The translations under genes were made by a program, and so were the position numbers. The notes under the pieces are model-generated. The model was not told where the DNA came from. It made no database searches and saw nothing but the letters and a program-made list of their open reading frames with translations. Shown here in pieces: positions 42,943 to 51,218 of a stretch of 64,000 nucleotides of DNA. Source of the DNA: Micromonospora nigra (GTDB lineage: Bacteria; Actinomycetota; Actinomycetes; Mycobacteriales; Micromonosporaceae); contig NZ_FMHT01000003.1 in assembly GCF_900091585.1 (NCBI RefSeq), forward strand, positions 2,279,501-2,343,500, in the 5' to 3' direction. How positions within the stretch are numbered: position 1 is the first letter of the stretch; every line of letters begins with the position of its first letter.

Positions 42943-42978
42943 GCCGAAGTCCGGTTTCGCGAAGCCGGACGGTGGGTC

Positions 42979-43686
42979 ATGCTCACCGGCATGCACCTGC
43001 TGCTCTCCGGCGTGGTCGGCTCGGTCGCGTACGGGCTGGCCGGCCCGGGCTCCGACGTCGACCGGATCGGTGTGTTCGCCGCGCCCACGGTCGCCTTCCA
43101 CGGGCTGCACCCGCCGAAGGAGTCCGTGGTGAGCACCGACCCGGACGTCACCCAGCACGAGGCGCGCAAGTGGTGCCGGCTGGCGTTGGGCGGCAACCCG
43201 ACCGCCTCCGAGCTGGCCTGGTTGCCGGACGAATGCTACGAGACGCGCACCGGGTTCGGGGACCGGCTGATCGCCATCCGGTCGGCGTTCCTCAGCGCCC
43301 CCCGCGTCCGCGCCGCCTATCTGGGGTACGCCGGGCAGCAGTTCCGCAAGCTGGAGTCCCGGGGCGACGGCACCTTCTCCTCGGACGTGCGGCGGCGGAC
43401 CGCGAAGCACGCCCGGCACCTGGCCCGGCTGGTGCACCAGGGACGGCTGCTGTACGCCACCGGCGTCCTGGAGATCCGGCTGGCCGACCCGCACTGGTTC
43501 CGGGAGTTCGGCGACCGGGTGGCTGACGGGGACCTGGCCACGGCGCGGGCACTGCTCGTCGGGGCCGAGCGGGACTTCGACCGGATCCGCACCCCGCTGC
43601 CCGACCGGCCCGACGAGGCTCCGGTGGAGCGGTGGCTGCGTGACGTACGCGCCGCCCACCTGCCCCCGGAGCGGGGCGCACGCTGA
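42979..43686 (+). CDS. Predicted nucleotidyltransferase (DNA polymerase beta-like fold)
   Basis: This 235-residue protein has the minimal nucleotidyltransferase motif GSVAYGLAGPGSDVDRIGVF (GS followed by SDxD metal ligands). Helical sequence with RKWCRLALGGNPTASELAWL and RRRTAKHARHLARLVHQGR follows, as in the YcgL-type superfamily of stand-alone nucleotidyltransferases. The target could be a nucleic acid, protein or small molecule; it is unknown. Confidence 0.85.
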   Translation: MLTGMHLLLSGVVGSVAYGLAGPGSDVDRIGVFAAPTVAFHGLHPPKESVVSTDPDVTQHEARKWCRLALGGNPTASELAWLPDECYETRTGFGDRLIAIRSAFLSAPRVRAAYLGYAGQQFRKLESRGDGTFSSDVRRRTAKHARHLARLVHQGRLLYATGVLEIRLADPHWFREFGDRVADGDLATARALLVGAERDFDRIRTPLPDRPDEAPVERWLRDVRAAHLPPERGAR

Positions 43687-43717
43687 GCTGGGCGCCCGCT
43701 GAGCTGGTGCGGACAGC

Positions 43718-44605
43718 TCAGGCGTCGAGGAAGGTGGAGATCCGTTCACGCAGGTCGGCGCGGTCCGTCCAGAGCACACCCGGACGGTCGTAGACGTGCA
43801 GTGTGGCCCGGGGCAGCGCGGCGGCGAGCCGCTCGGCGACGTCGACCGGGTGCAGGTCGTCGCCCGCGCAGCCGATCACCAGGGCGGGCGCGGTAACCGC
43901 CGCCAACGCATCCGCGTCACGCAGCGGGGCCTGCTCGGGCAGGCTCGCCAGGCCCGCCGCGAGTCCGTCGCGCAGCAGCTGGTCGATCCGCTGCCGCAGG
44001 TACGCCCAGCCGGCGGGAGTGTTGCGTACGGCCGGCGGCAGTTCGGCCGAGACCACCTCGGCCACGGCGGAGGCGTCCCCGCCCTCCACCGCCTCCACCA
44101 GGGCGGCCAGCCGGCTCCGGGCGACCTCGCCCCGGGGACGGTCGAGCGCGGCGGGCAGGAAGAACACGAGCCGTTCGAACCGTGCGGGGCTCTCCACGAG
44201 CAGCCGGCACAGGGCACCCGCACCGAGGCTCGCGCCGAAGGCCCGGGTGGCACCGCACAGGTCGGCCATGGCGCGCAGGTCGCGGGCGAGGTCGAGATAG
44301 GTCCACGGGCCCGGCGGAGTGTCGGACCGCCCGTGCCCCCGGAACTGGAAGAACACCTTGCGCCCGGAGACGCCGCTGCCGAACGGGCGGGTGGTGGCTA
44401 TGCCGTTGCCGAGCCCGTGCGCGAACACGGTGACCTGGTCACCGGTGCCGGTGACCAGCCGTTCCAGGCGTACGCCGTGCGGGGTGGCGACCAGTTCGGT
44501 CTCCGGCTCGGGCAGCGCGGGCCGCCCGGTGCGGGGGCCGCCGGGGCCCGGGCCCCAGGTGCGGGGCCCGCCGTCGGGCGGTGGCGGCCAGCGGAAACCT
44601 CTCAC
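43718..44605 (-). CDS. Alpha/beta-fold hydrolase
   Basis: This 295-residue protein has a Pro/Gly-rich N-terminus of about 30 residues. The hydrolase core has VTVFAHGLGNG, FFQFRGHGRSDTP, AFGASLGAG (nucleophile Ser) and LVIGCAGDDLHPVDVAE with the acid. The general base is not clear, as VYDRPGVLWTDRADL stands in the usual His region. That makes catalysis uncertain. The GTG overlaps the stop of the DUF2516 gene (GTGA at 44602-44605). Confidence 0.82.
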   Translation of the reverse strand: MRGFRWPPPPDGGPRTWGPGPGGPRTGRPALPEPETELVATPHGVRLERLVTGTGDQVTVFAHGLGNGIATTRPFGSGVSGRKVFFQFRGHGRSDTPPGPWTYLDLARDLRAMADLCGATRAFGASLGAGALCRLLVESPARFERLVFFLPAALDRPRGEVARSRLAALVEAVEGGDASAVAEVVSAELPPAVRNTPAGWAYLRQRIDQLLRDGLAAGLASLPEQAPLRDADALAAVTAPALVIGCAGDDLHPVDVAERLAAALPRATLHVYDRPGVLWTDRADLRERISTFLDA

Positions 44606-44916
44606 CAGAACCCTTTGCCGTCGCTGATGTCCTTGAGGCCGACCCGGACGTCGAGCAGGTAGATCAGCCCGGCCGCGATGCCGATCAGGCCGAAGATGCT
44701 CAGCGACGTGCGGGTGACCAGGGTCAGCAGCAGGGTGACCGCCAGGATGGCGATCCAGCCACCCTTGGGCAGCGTGCCGATGGCGGGGAATGCGTCGGAC
44801 CGCTGCGTGATGGCGTGTACCAGGGCGACGGCCTGCACGATCAACGCGAACACGAGCAGGAGCAGCTCGATCACGTAGCGGACTTCGAAGGCAAAGAGCG
44901 GCGCGGCGTAGGCCAT
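44602..44916 (-). CDS. DUF2516 family membrane protein
   Basis: This 104-residue protein has three hydrophobic segments: VIELLLLVFALIVQAVALVH, WIAILAVTLLLTLVT and LSIFGLIGIAAGLIYLLDV. It is the usual DUF2516 layout, found just downstream of hbhA in mycobacteria as well. No function is known. A strong terminator separates it from the HbhA-like gene, so it probably has its own promoter. Confidence 0.88.
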   Translation of the reverse strand: MAYAAPLFAFEVRYVIELLLLVFALIVQAVALVHAITQRSDAFPAIGTLPKGGWIAILAVTLLLTLVTRTSLSIFGLIGIAAGLIYLLDVRVGLKDISDGKGFW

Positions 44917-44929
44917 GCGGGCAAGCTTA

Positions 44930-44979
44930 TGCCGGTGACCCCGGATCCGTCCCTCGGGACGCCTCCGGGGTCACCGGCA
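44930..44979 (-). terminator. Strong terminator after the HbhA-like gene
   Basis: TGCCGGTGACCCCGGA (44930-44945) pairs perfectly over 16 bp with 44964-44979. Its near edge is 6 bp after the gene's stop. The loop has its own small CCTCGGG hairpin potential. Confidence 0.85.
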
Positions 44980-44985
44980 CAGTGG

Positions 44986-45798
44986 TCACTCGGCGGTCGG
45001 GCGGGTCCGCTTCGTGGCGCGCGGCAGCTTCGCCGAGGGGGTGGCGGCCGGCTTGGCTGCCGGCTTCGTGGCGGCCTTGGTGCGGGTGGCCTTCTTCGCG
45101 GCGGCCGGCTTGGCCTCCACGACCTCGGCCACGTCGGCCGGGGTCGGCACGTCGGCAGGCGTCGCGCCGGCAGCCTCGACCGGCTTCGTCGCGGCGGGCT
45201 TCGTCGCGGCCGGCTCGGTGGCGGCCGGCTCGCTGGCCGTCGTCGGGGCCGTCGGGGCCTCGGTGGCCTCGGTGGCCTCGATGTCGGCGTTCACCGTGTC
45301 GGCGGCCTCCAGCACGCCGGCACCGACGACCCGCTCACCCCGGGCGACCAGGGCCCCGTACGCCGCCAGCGCCCGCTCCTGCGCGGCGTGCGCGCCGGCG
45401 ACGACCACGGCGGCGTTGCGGGTGGCCAGCTCCCGGAGCTTGTCCAGGTCGGCGGCCTCGCGCAGCTTGGCGACGTCGGCGGCCTCGCGCAGCCGGTTCA
45501 GGTCGGCGGCCTCGCGCAGCTTGGCGAGGTCGGCGGCCGGGGCGGCCTTCTCGCGCAGGGTGTCGGCGGTCAGGTTGGCCGTGCGCAGCGTCTCGTTGGC
45601 CTTCTGGCGCAGCTCGAGGCCGGTGACGACGGCCTTGCCGCCCAGGTCGGTGACGACCCGGGTGCCGTCGGCGAGCACCCGGGTGCGCAGCTCACTGACC
45701 ACGGTGGGCAGCTTGCGCAGGTGCTCCAGGGCCAGTTCACCGGCGCCGGCGGCGGCGTAGAGGGGGGCGGGGATGCGGTTGGTCTTCGGCTGGTTCAT
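44986..45798 (-). CDS. HbhA-like coiled-coil protein with Lys/Ala/Pro tail
   Basis: This 270-residue protein matches the layout of mycobacterial heparin-binding hemagglutinin. After a short N-terminus come helical coiled-coil repeats, including three tandem 9-residue units of the form LREAADLNR/LREAADVAK/LREAADLDK (about residues 95-121). The C-terminus is a Thr/Ala/Pro then Lys/Ala/Pro-rich tail (AAAKKATRTKAATKPAAKPA). HbhA in mycobacteria is surface-exposed and binds lipid bodies and sulfated sugars. In a soil actinomycete a cell-envelope or nucleoid function is equally possible. The XRE regulator upstream overlaps it by 4 bp. Confidence 0.85.
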   Translation of the reverse strand: MNQPKTNRIPAPLYAAAGAGELALEHLRKLPTVVSELRTRVLADGTRVVTDLGGKAVVTGLELRQKANETLRTANLTADTLREKAAPAADLAKLREAADLNRLREAADVAKLREAADLDKLRELATRNAAVVVAGAHAAQERALAAYGALVARGERVVGAGVLEAADTVNADIEATEATEAPTAPTTASEPAATEPAATKPAATKPVEAAGATPADVPTPADVAEVVEAKPAAAKKATRTKAATKPAAKPAATPSAKLPRATKRTRPTAE

Positions 45799-46466
45799 GA
45801 CTTCTCCTCTTCGGCTGCGGCGGCGGTCTTCCGGACGACCGTGCGGATCGCCTTCTTGGCGGACGGGCGGGGCGGCGCGGGCGCGGGACCCGCCTCGGTC
45901 ACGGCGACCGATTCGAGGACGGCCTCGGTCGGGGTGCCCTGCGGGGTGGTGGGGCCGGTGGCGGCCAGGTTGGCCAGGTCCGGCGCGGCCCCGCTGGCGT
46001 CCGGCGCGGCCCCGGCGGCGGGCGCGGTGTCGCCGACGGCCGGTGCGGTGTCCCCGCCCGCCTGCGGCGCGGTGCCACCGGCCGCCCCCGGCGTGGTGCC
46101 GCTGGCGACGGTCGCCTCGGCGAGGCGCGTGTTCTCCCGCCGGAACGTCTCGTAGATCTGGGTGAGCGACTGCTTCTGGGCCATCGTCAGGTCCGGGTCG
46201 ACCGCGATGGCCGCGAGCACCCCCTGGCCCTCCTTGTCGTCGAGCAGGCCGGCGCGCAGGTACATCGCCGGGGTGGAGACCCGCAGCGCCGTGGCGAGCT
46301 GCTGGAGCACCTCGGCGCTCGGCTTGCGCAGGCCGCGCTCGATCTGGCTCAGGTAGGGGTTGCTGACCCCGGCCTGCTCGGCGAGCTGCCGCAGCGAGAT
46401 CTTGGCGTTGCGCCGCAGGTCACGAATGAACCCGCCGACGTCGGGTAGGTCCTTGGAAGTGGCCAT
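45795..46466 (-). CDS. XRE-family regulator with long Ala/Pro-rich tail (Rv0474-like)
   Basis: This 223-residue protein has an XRE helix-turn-helix in ISLRQLAEQAGVSNPYLSQI and LRKPSAEVLQQLATALRVST. An AQKQSLTQIYETFRREN helix is followed by a long low-complexity tail of Ala, Pro, Gly and Thr ending in Lys-rich RPSAKKAIRTVVRK. Order and overlap with hbhA are shared with mycobacterial Rv0474-Rv0475. It probably controls its own operon; GCTAGC-type repeats lie just upstream. Confidence 0.9.
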   Translation of the reverse strand: MATSKDLPDVGGFIRDLRRNAKISLRQLAEQAGVSNPYLSQIERGLRKPSAEVLQQLATALRVSTPAMYLRAGLLDDKEGQGVLAAIAVDPDLTMAQKQSLTQIYETFRRENTRLAEATVASGTTPGAAGGTAPQAGGDTAPAVGDTAPAAGAAPDASGAAPDLANLAATGPTTPQGTPTEAVLESVAVTEAGPAPAPPRPSAKKAIRTVVRKTAAAAEEEKS

Positions 46467-46474
46467 GACCCCAC

Positions 46475-46524
46475 GCTAACCCGCACTGCTAGCTGCTGCA
46501 AGCAAAGCGCTAGCCAGAGTTAGC
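46475..46524. promoter_or_regulatory. Symmetric GCTAAC/GCTAGC repeats upstream of the XRE-hbhA operon
   Basis: GCTAAC (46475-46480), GCTAGC (46488-46493), GCTAGC (46509-46514) and GTTAGC (46519-46524) form two inverted pairs around a centre near 46500. The central part holds TGCTGCAAGCAAAGC. The region is AT-richer than its surroundings and lies 9-58 bp before the ATG, the natural place for an autoregulatory XRE operator. Confidence 0.5.
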
Positions 46525-46579
46525 AAGGTCTCATCGAGCCGGTTGCGCAGCTCTCCCGCCCGGCCGTACCGTCCCTGCC

Positions 46580-47377
46580 GTGACCATGATCGAGATGAAC
46601 GGGGCACTGCTCGCGTACGACGACACCGGCGACGGCAGCCCCGTGGTCCTGCTGCACGCCGGGATCGCCGACCGCAGGATGTGGCGCCACCAGATCGACG
46701 CGCTGGCCACCCGGCACCGGGTGATCGCGCTGGATCTGCGCGGCTACGGGGAGTCCGAGCTGCCAGCCGTTCCGTTCGCCCACCACGACGACGTGGCCGG
46801 CCTGCTCGACGCGCTCGGCATCGACCGGGCAGCCCTCGTGGGCTGCTCGTTCGGCGGCGCCGTGGCCGTCGACACCGCCCTGGCCCACCCGGGCCGGGTC
46901 AGCGCGCTCGCCCTGCTCGGTGCGGCCGTCTCCGGCAACGAGTGGTCCGAGGAGGCGAACGGCCTCTGGGAGACCCTGGTCGGCGAGGTGGACCCGGAGG
47001 ACTTCGCGGCCACCGCGGCCGGCGAGGTGCGGTTCTGGGTGATCGGCCCGAGGCGGCGGCCCGAGGACGTCGACCCCGACCTAGTGGCCTTCGCCACCGA
47101 GATGGACCAGCGCGCCCTCGCCGCCGAACTGGCCCTCAGCGCGGTGGACGTCGCGGAACTCGAACCGCCGGCGATCGGGCGGCTCGGCGAGCTGCGGGTG
47201 CCGGTCCTGGTCACGGCCGGCGCGGCGGACGTGCCGGACATCGTCCGGTTGGCCGACCGGATCGCCGCCGAGGTCCCCGGCGCGGTCCGCCTGCCCGACG
47301 TCCCCGACGCGGCCCACCTGCTCCCCCTGGAACGGCCCGCCCCCGTCAACGCGGCACTGCTGGACTTCCTCCCCTGA
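46580..47377 (+). CDS. Alpha/beta-fold hydrolase
   Basis: This 265-residue monomeric hydrolase of the haloperoxidase-like type has VVLLHAGIADRRMWRHQI, IALDLRGYGESELP, VGCSFGGAVAVDTAL with the nucleophile Ser, VLVTAGAADVPDIV and a final DAAHLLPLERP with the catalytic His. All catalytic elements are present. It starts with a GTG; the natural substrate is unknown. Divergent from the XRE-hbhA operon. Confidence 0.9.
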   Translation: MTMIEMNGALLAYDDTGDGSPVVLLHAGIADRRMWRHQIDALATRHRVIALDLRGYGESELPAVPFAHHDDVAGLLDALGIDRAALVGCSFGGAVAVDTALAHPGRVSALALLGAAVSGNEWSEEANGLWETLVGEVDPEDFAATAAGEVRFWVIGPRRRPEDVDPDLVAFATEMDQRALAAELALSAVDVAELEPPAIGRLGELRVPVLVTAGAADVPDIVRLADRIAAEVPGAVRLPDVPDAAHLLPLERPAPVNAALLDFLP

Positions 47378-47418
47378 GCCCGGCCGGGCACCCACAGCAC
47401 CGGCACGAGGCGGGGCGG

Positions 47419-48372
47419 TCACCAGAGGGAGCGGACCACCCCCACCGGGAGGCCGCCGCCGAACACGGGAACCTCGGCGAACTCCGCCAGCACCGGCGCG
47501 TCGACGCCGAGCCGGCGCAGCGCCGAGGCCAGGACCGGCATGCGGGCCCGGCCGGCACCGTCGTCGATCTTGAGCGCGACCGCGCCCACCCCCGGCAGCG
47601 CCGCGGCGAACACGCCCTCCGCGCCCACCTTCCCCAGCAGCCCGGGTACGCCCCGCATGAGCCGGGTGTCGTCGGCCTGGGTGCCGCCGACGAGTTCGGG
47701 GTGGGCGCGCATGGCGTCGGCGACCGCACGCGGCACGCTGCCCGGTTCCGCCGACACCAGTCGCAGGAACGCGCCGGCCAGGCCGGTCAGTGACACGGCG
47801 AACACCGGCGCACCGCACCCGTCCACGCCGACCGCCGCCGCACACTCGCCCGTGAGGTCCTCCACCGCGGCCCGAAGCGCCACCTGCAACGGGTGCTCCG
47901 GTCGCCAGTAGCCGTCCACCGGCCATCCGGCCGCCCGGCAGGTCGCCAGCATGCCGCTGTGTTTGCCGGAGCAGTTCATCTGGAGCCGGGTGGGGCCGCC
48001 GCCGGCCCGCAACGCGGCCTCCCGCGCCTGTTCGCCGACAGGCAGCTCCGGCGGGCAGTGCAGGGCCGAGGCGTCCAGCCCGGCACCGGCCAGCAGCGCG
48101 GCGACCCGGGCCAGGTGGAACTCCTCCCCGGCATGGCTGGCCGAGACCAGCGCCAGGTCGGCCGGATCGGTCAGCGGCAGACCGGCGCGGATCATCCCGA
48201 CCGTCTGCATCGGCTTGTTCGCCGAGCGCGGGAAGACCGGCGACCGGACGTCACCGGAGGCCCCCACGGTTGCGCCGGTGGCGTCCAGCACCACCACCGA
48301 ACCCCGGTGTGTGCCCTCCACGAACCCGGACCGGACCACCTCGGCGAGCTGCGCGCCACCCTCGTACGTCAT
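47419..48372 (-). CDS. Asparaginase (thermolabile L-asparaginase II type)
   Basis: This 317-residue protein belongs to the actinobacterial/rhizobial asparaginase II family, distinct from E. coli AnsA/B. It has RGSVVVLDATGATVGASGD, FPRSANKPMQTVGM, SASHAGEEFHLARV, QMNCSGKHSGMLATC and VDGCGAPVFAVSL. It should hydrolyse L-asparagine to aspartate and ammonia in the cytoplasm. The ATG at 48372 or the GTG at 48378 could be the start. Confidence 0.9.
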   Translation of the reverse strand: MTYEGGAQLAEVVRSGFVEGTHRGSVVVLDATGATVGASGDVRSPVFPRSANKPMQTVGMIRAGLPLTDPADLALVSASHAGEEFHLARVAALLAGAGLDASALHCPPELPVGEQAREAALRAGGGPTRLQMNCSGKHSGMLATCRAAGWPVDGYWRPEHPLQVALRAAVEDLTGECAAAVGVDGCGAPVFAVSLTGLAGAFLRLVSAEPGSVPRAVADAMRAHPELVGGTQADDTRLMRGVPGLLGKVGAEGVFAAALPGVGAVALKIDDGAGRARMPVLASALRRLGVDAPVLAEFAEVPVFGGGLPVGVVRSLW

Positions 48373-48472
48373 TCCCACGTGGTGGACGGTACTCAGCGGG
48401 TCGACGGCGTCGGCCGCGGGGTGACCTGGGGACGGGTTGCCCGTGGTAAAGGGGCGTGGGGTGGCGCTGTCC

Positions 48473-49300
48473 TTACAGACCGAGCAGCCGTCGGGCCTCG
48501 ACGGTGGTCAGCGGCGGGCGCTGGGCGAGCTGCGCGAACCCGACCGCACGGGCGACGAGTTGCATGTTCGACTCCACCGGCCGGCCCTTCGCGTACGTGA
48601 CCGTGTCCTCCATGCCGACCCGCAGATGCCCGCCGGTCGACAGCGCCGCCAGCATGACCGGGATGGTGCTGCGGCCGACGCCGGTCGCCGAGAAGGTGGT
48701 GCCCTCAGGCAGGTCACGCAGCATCTGGTGGGCGGCCACCAGGGTCTGCGTGGTGCCCGGCATGCCGCCCGGCACCCCCATCACGAAGTCGACGTGCACG
48801 TGCCCGCCGTGCGGCAGGCCGTACTTGTCGAGCAGGCGCTGGAGCGAGGCGAGATGACCGAGGTCGAAGATCTCGTACTCGGGCACCACGCCCCGTTCCT
48901 GCATCCGGGTGTGCAGGTCGACGACGAACTCCCAGCGGTTGAGGAAGACGTCGTCACCGAAGTTGACCGTGCCCATGGTGCAGGAGGCCATGTCGGGGGC
49001 GGCGTCGAGCACGGCGAGCCGGTCGGCCTCCGGGTCGGTCACCGCGCCGCCGGAGGAGAGCTGCACGACCAGGTCCGTGGCGTCGCGCAGCGCGGCCACG
49101 GTCTCCCGGAGGCGACCCGGGTCGAGGGTGGGCCGCGCCTCGTCGTCGCGGACGTGGACGTGGATCACGGCGGCACCGAGCGCCTCGCACTCCTTGGCGG
49201 TCGACACCAGTTCGTCGAGGGTCACCGGCAGCGCCGGCACCTCCGCCTTCGCCGACTCCGCACCGGTGGGGGCAACCGTGATCAACGTCCCTGTCGTCAT
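48473..49300 (-). CDS. 3-keto-5-aminohexanoate cleavage (BKACE/DUF849) family protein
   Basis: This 275-residue TIM-barrel enzyme has AAVIHVHVRDDEARPTLD with the two metal-binding His and the catalytic Asp/Arg, QLSSGGAVTDPEADRL, EYEIFDLGHLASL and HVDFVMGVPGGMPGTT. BKACE enzymes condense beta-keto acids with acetyl-CoA using zinc, giving a CoA ester and acetoacetate. The acceptor side chain here is unknown, and no lysine-fermentation genes are nearby. Confidence 0.9.
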   Translation of the reverse strand: MTTGTLITVAPTGAESAKAEVPALPVTLDELVSTAKECEALGAAVIHVHVRDDEARPTLDPGRLRETVAALRDATDLVVQLSSGGAVTDPEADRLAVLDAAPDMASCTMGTVNFGDDVFLNRWEFVVDLHTRMQERGVVPEYEIFDLGHLASLQRLLDKYGLPHGGHVHVDFVMGVPGGMPGTTQTLVAAHQMLRDLPEGTTFSATGVGRSTIPVMLAALSTGGHLRVGMEDTVTYAKGRPVESNMQLVARAVGFAQLAQRPPLTTVEARRLLGL

Positions 49301-49384
49301 GCCCCGGATCCTAACCTTCGGCCGGCAACACGATCTCCTGCCGAACGGGCATGATTCCGTGAAACGTCAGGCCGAACTGGCCGA

Positions 49385-50512
49385 TCACCGCTGGATCGAC
49401 GGTTCCGGGTCGATCGCGGCGGCACTCTCGCCGACCAGCAACCGGGCGTCGGCGGCGACGTTGCGCTTGACCACCGCGAGGGCGACCTGACCCAGCTCGT
49501 GGTGGTGCACCGCCGTGCCGACGAAGCCGACCGCCCGACCGTCGAGGGTCACCGGCGTGCCGGCCTCCGGCAGTTGGTCGGTCGTCACCCCGTCCAGGTG
49601 CAGCAGGACCAGCCGGCGTGGCGGCCGACCCATGTTGTGCACCCGGGCGACCGTCTCCTGCCCCCGGTAACAGCCCTTGTCCAGATGCACGGCGGGGGCC
49701 ACCAGGTCGACCTCGGCCGGGATCGTGCGGTGGTCGGTGTCCACCCCGACCCGGGCCCGCCGGGCGGCCACCCGCACCGCCTCGTACGCCCAGAGCCCGG
49801 CGACGGGGACGTCGCCGCCGCGCAGCCGCCCGACCACCTCGTCCAGCGCGGGCCGGGGCACCAGCAGGTCCACGCCGAGCGGACCGCGCCGCGCCCAACC
49901 GCCCGTGGGCAGCGGCGCGACGGCGTACCGCACGGTCGGCCGGGGCGGCACCTCGCCGGCACGGAACTTCGGGCCCGGCACCGCGACCACGTCCGGTGCG
50001 GCCAGCCCGGTCACGCCCAGCGTGGCCGCCGCGTCGACGGCCTGCGGCCCGACCAACGACAGCAGCGCGTGCGCGGGCGTCACGTCACGCGGTTCGACCT
50101 TGCTGAAGAACCGCATCTTCTCCAGGTACGACAGCAGGCCGGCGGTGGCCCCGGGCTCGGTGTCCAGCCAGGTGGTGGACCCGTCCTCGGCCACCATGGC
50201 GTGCTGCTCGACGTGCCCGTGCGGGGAGAGCACCAGCAGCTCGGTGCCCTGACCCGGTGCGAGCTGGGTCAGGTGCTGCGTGGTCAGGGTGTGCAACCAG
50301 CCGATCCGTTCCTCGCCCGGCACCGCGATCACGCCCCGGTGCGAGCGGTCCACCAGCCCCACGGCCGTGTCGAGCAGGCGCTGCTCGCGCATCGGGTCGC
50401 CGTAGTGGGCGGCGACGCCCCGCACGCCCGCCGCCACGTGCTCCTGATCGGGCTGGTCACGGCTGGCCCTGTCGATGCTCTCGACGGCCACCGCACCCGC
50501 AATGTCGATCAT
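49385..50512 (-). CDS. ygfZ: Folate-binding YgfZ/GcvT-like protein (IbaG/IBA57 type)
   Basis: This 375-residue protein has the YgfZ signature KGCYRGQETVARVHNMG with the conserved Cys and a GcvT-like folate domain (EERIGWLHTLTTQHLTQL). YgfZ helps iron-sulfur cluster maintenance through tetrahydrofolate. It starts MIDIAGAVAVES and overlaps the upstream Fur-family gene by 4 bp (ATGA). Co-expression with a metal-responsive regulator is sensible for cluster repair. The same region pairs with PabC- and nitrobindin-like genes in mycobacteria. Confidence 0.92.
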   Translation of the reverse strand: MIDIAGAVAVESIDRASRDQPDQEHVAAGVRGVAAHYGDPMREQRLLDTAVGLVDRSHRGVIAVPGEERIGWLHTLTTQHLTQLAPGQGTELLVLSPHGHVEQHAMVAEDGSTTWLDTEPGATAGLLSYLEKMRFFSKVEPRDVTPAHALLSLVGPQAVDAAATLGVTGLAAPDVVAVPGPKFRAGEVPPRPTVRYAVAPLPTGGWARRGPLGVDLLVPRPALDEVVGRLRGGDVPVAGLWAYEAVRVAARRARVGVDTDHRTIPAEVDLVAPAVHLDKGCYRGQETVARVHNMGRPPRRLVLLHLDGVTTDQLPEAGTPVTLDGRAVGFVGTAVHHHELGQVALAVVKRNVAADARLLVGESAAAIDPEPSIQR

Positions 50513-50937
50513 GTCTGGTCCCCGTTCTCGCAGCGGTCGCAGACGCCGAAGAGGGAGACGTGGCCGATGTCCACCCGGAACCCCCGCTCGCGCGCCAACT
50601 GGTCGGTCAGCGGGCGCAGCAGGTCGGGGTCGATCTCGTCGACCCCGCCGCACTCCCGGCACACCAGATGGACGTGCTGGTCCTCGCCGGCCGCGTGGTA
50701 GGTCGGCGAGCCGTGCGAGAGGTGGGTGTGGGTCACCAGGCCGAGCCGTTCCAGCAGCTCCAGCGTGCGGTAGATGGTGGTGATGTTGACTCCCGCGGCC
50801 ACCTCCCGGACGGCGGTGTGCACCTGCTCGGGTGTCGCGTGGCCCAGGTCCAGCACCGCCTGGAGGATCAGCTGCCGCTGCGCCGTCAGCCGCAGCCCAC
50901 GGGAGCGGAGCAGTTCCGCAAGGGAGGATTCGGACAC
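50509..50937 (-). CDS. Fur-family metalloregulator (Zur/Fur type)
   Basis: This 142-residue regulator has the Fur winged helix (LRSRGLRLTAQRQLILQAVL, GVNITTIYRTLELLERLGLV). The metal-binding C-terminal domain has HAAGEDQHVHLVCRECGGVDE and a second CDRCENG pair for structural zinc. The type (iron, zinc or peroxide) cannot be decided by eye. The GTG start has GGAGG directly adjacent, an unusually short spacing. YgfZ follows with an ATGA overlap, which suggests joint regulation of metal/cluster homeostasis. Confidence 0.88.
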   Translation of the reverse strand: MSESSLAELLRSRGLRLTAQRQLILQAVLDLGHATPEQVHTAVREVAAGVNITTIYRTLELLERLGLVTHTHLSHGSPTYHAAGEDQHVHLVCRECGGVDEIDPDLLRPLTDQLARERGFRVDIGHVSLFGVCDRCENGDQT

Positions 50938-51010
50938 CCTCCGATCATAGTTCGGCCCGGCGCGACGCTCCGGCCACCGGCCTGCCGACCCCGCACGCCC
51001 CCGCCGCGTC

Positions 51011-51062
51011 GGCCCACCGCGCCGGCCCACCGCGCCGGCCCACCGCGCCGGCCCACCGCGTC
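51011..51062. repeat. Four tandem copies of a 13-bp unit
   Basis: GGCCCACCGCGCC is repeated at 51011, 51024 and 51037, with a fourth copy differing in one base (GTC end) at 51050-51062. It lies in the divergent gap between the Fur-family and PabC-like genes. It is a small minisatellite, not a CRISPR. Confidence 0.9.
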
Positions 51063-51218
51063 GACCCCCACCGGGCCCGGCTGCGGAAACGTGGCTGATC
51101 ACGACGTTGCAGCCCGACACTCTGGGCCTGACCCGCGCCGCGGATGATGAACGCCGCTGGGGCGCCCCTGGGAGGCGTTCCCCGCATGACAGGGGCGGTG
51201 TGCGTAGGCTCGGCGGTC

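Noticed and set aside
51011..51062. CRISPR-like array
   Set aside because: Thirteen-bp units are directly adjacent with no spacers, and no cas genes are present; it is a minisatellite.
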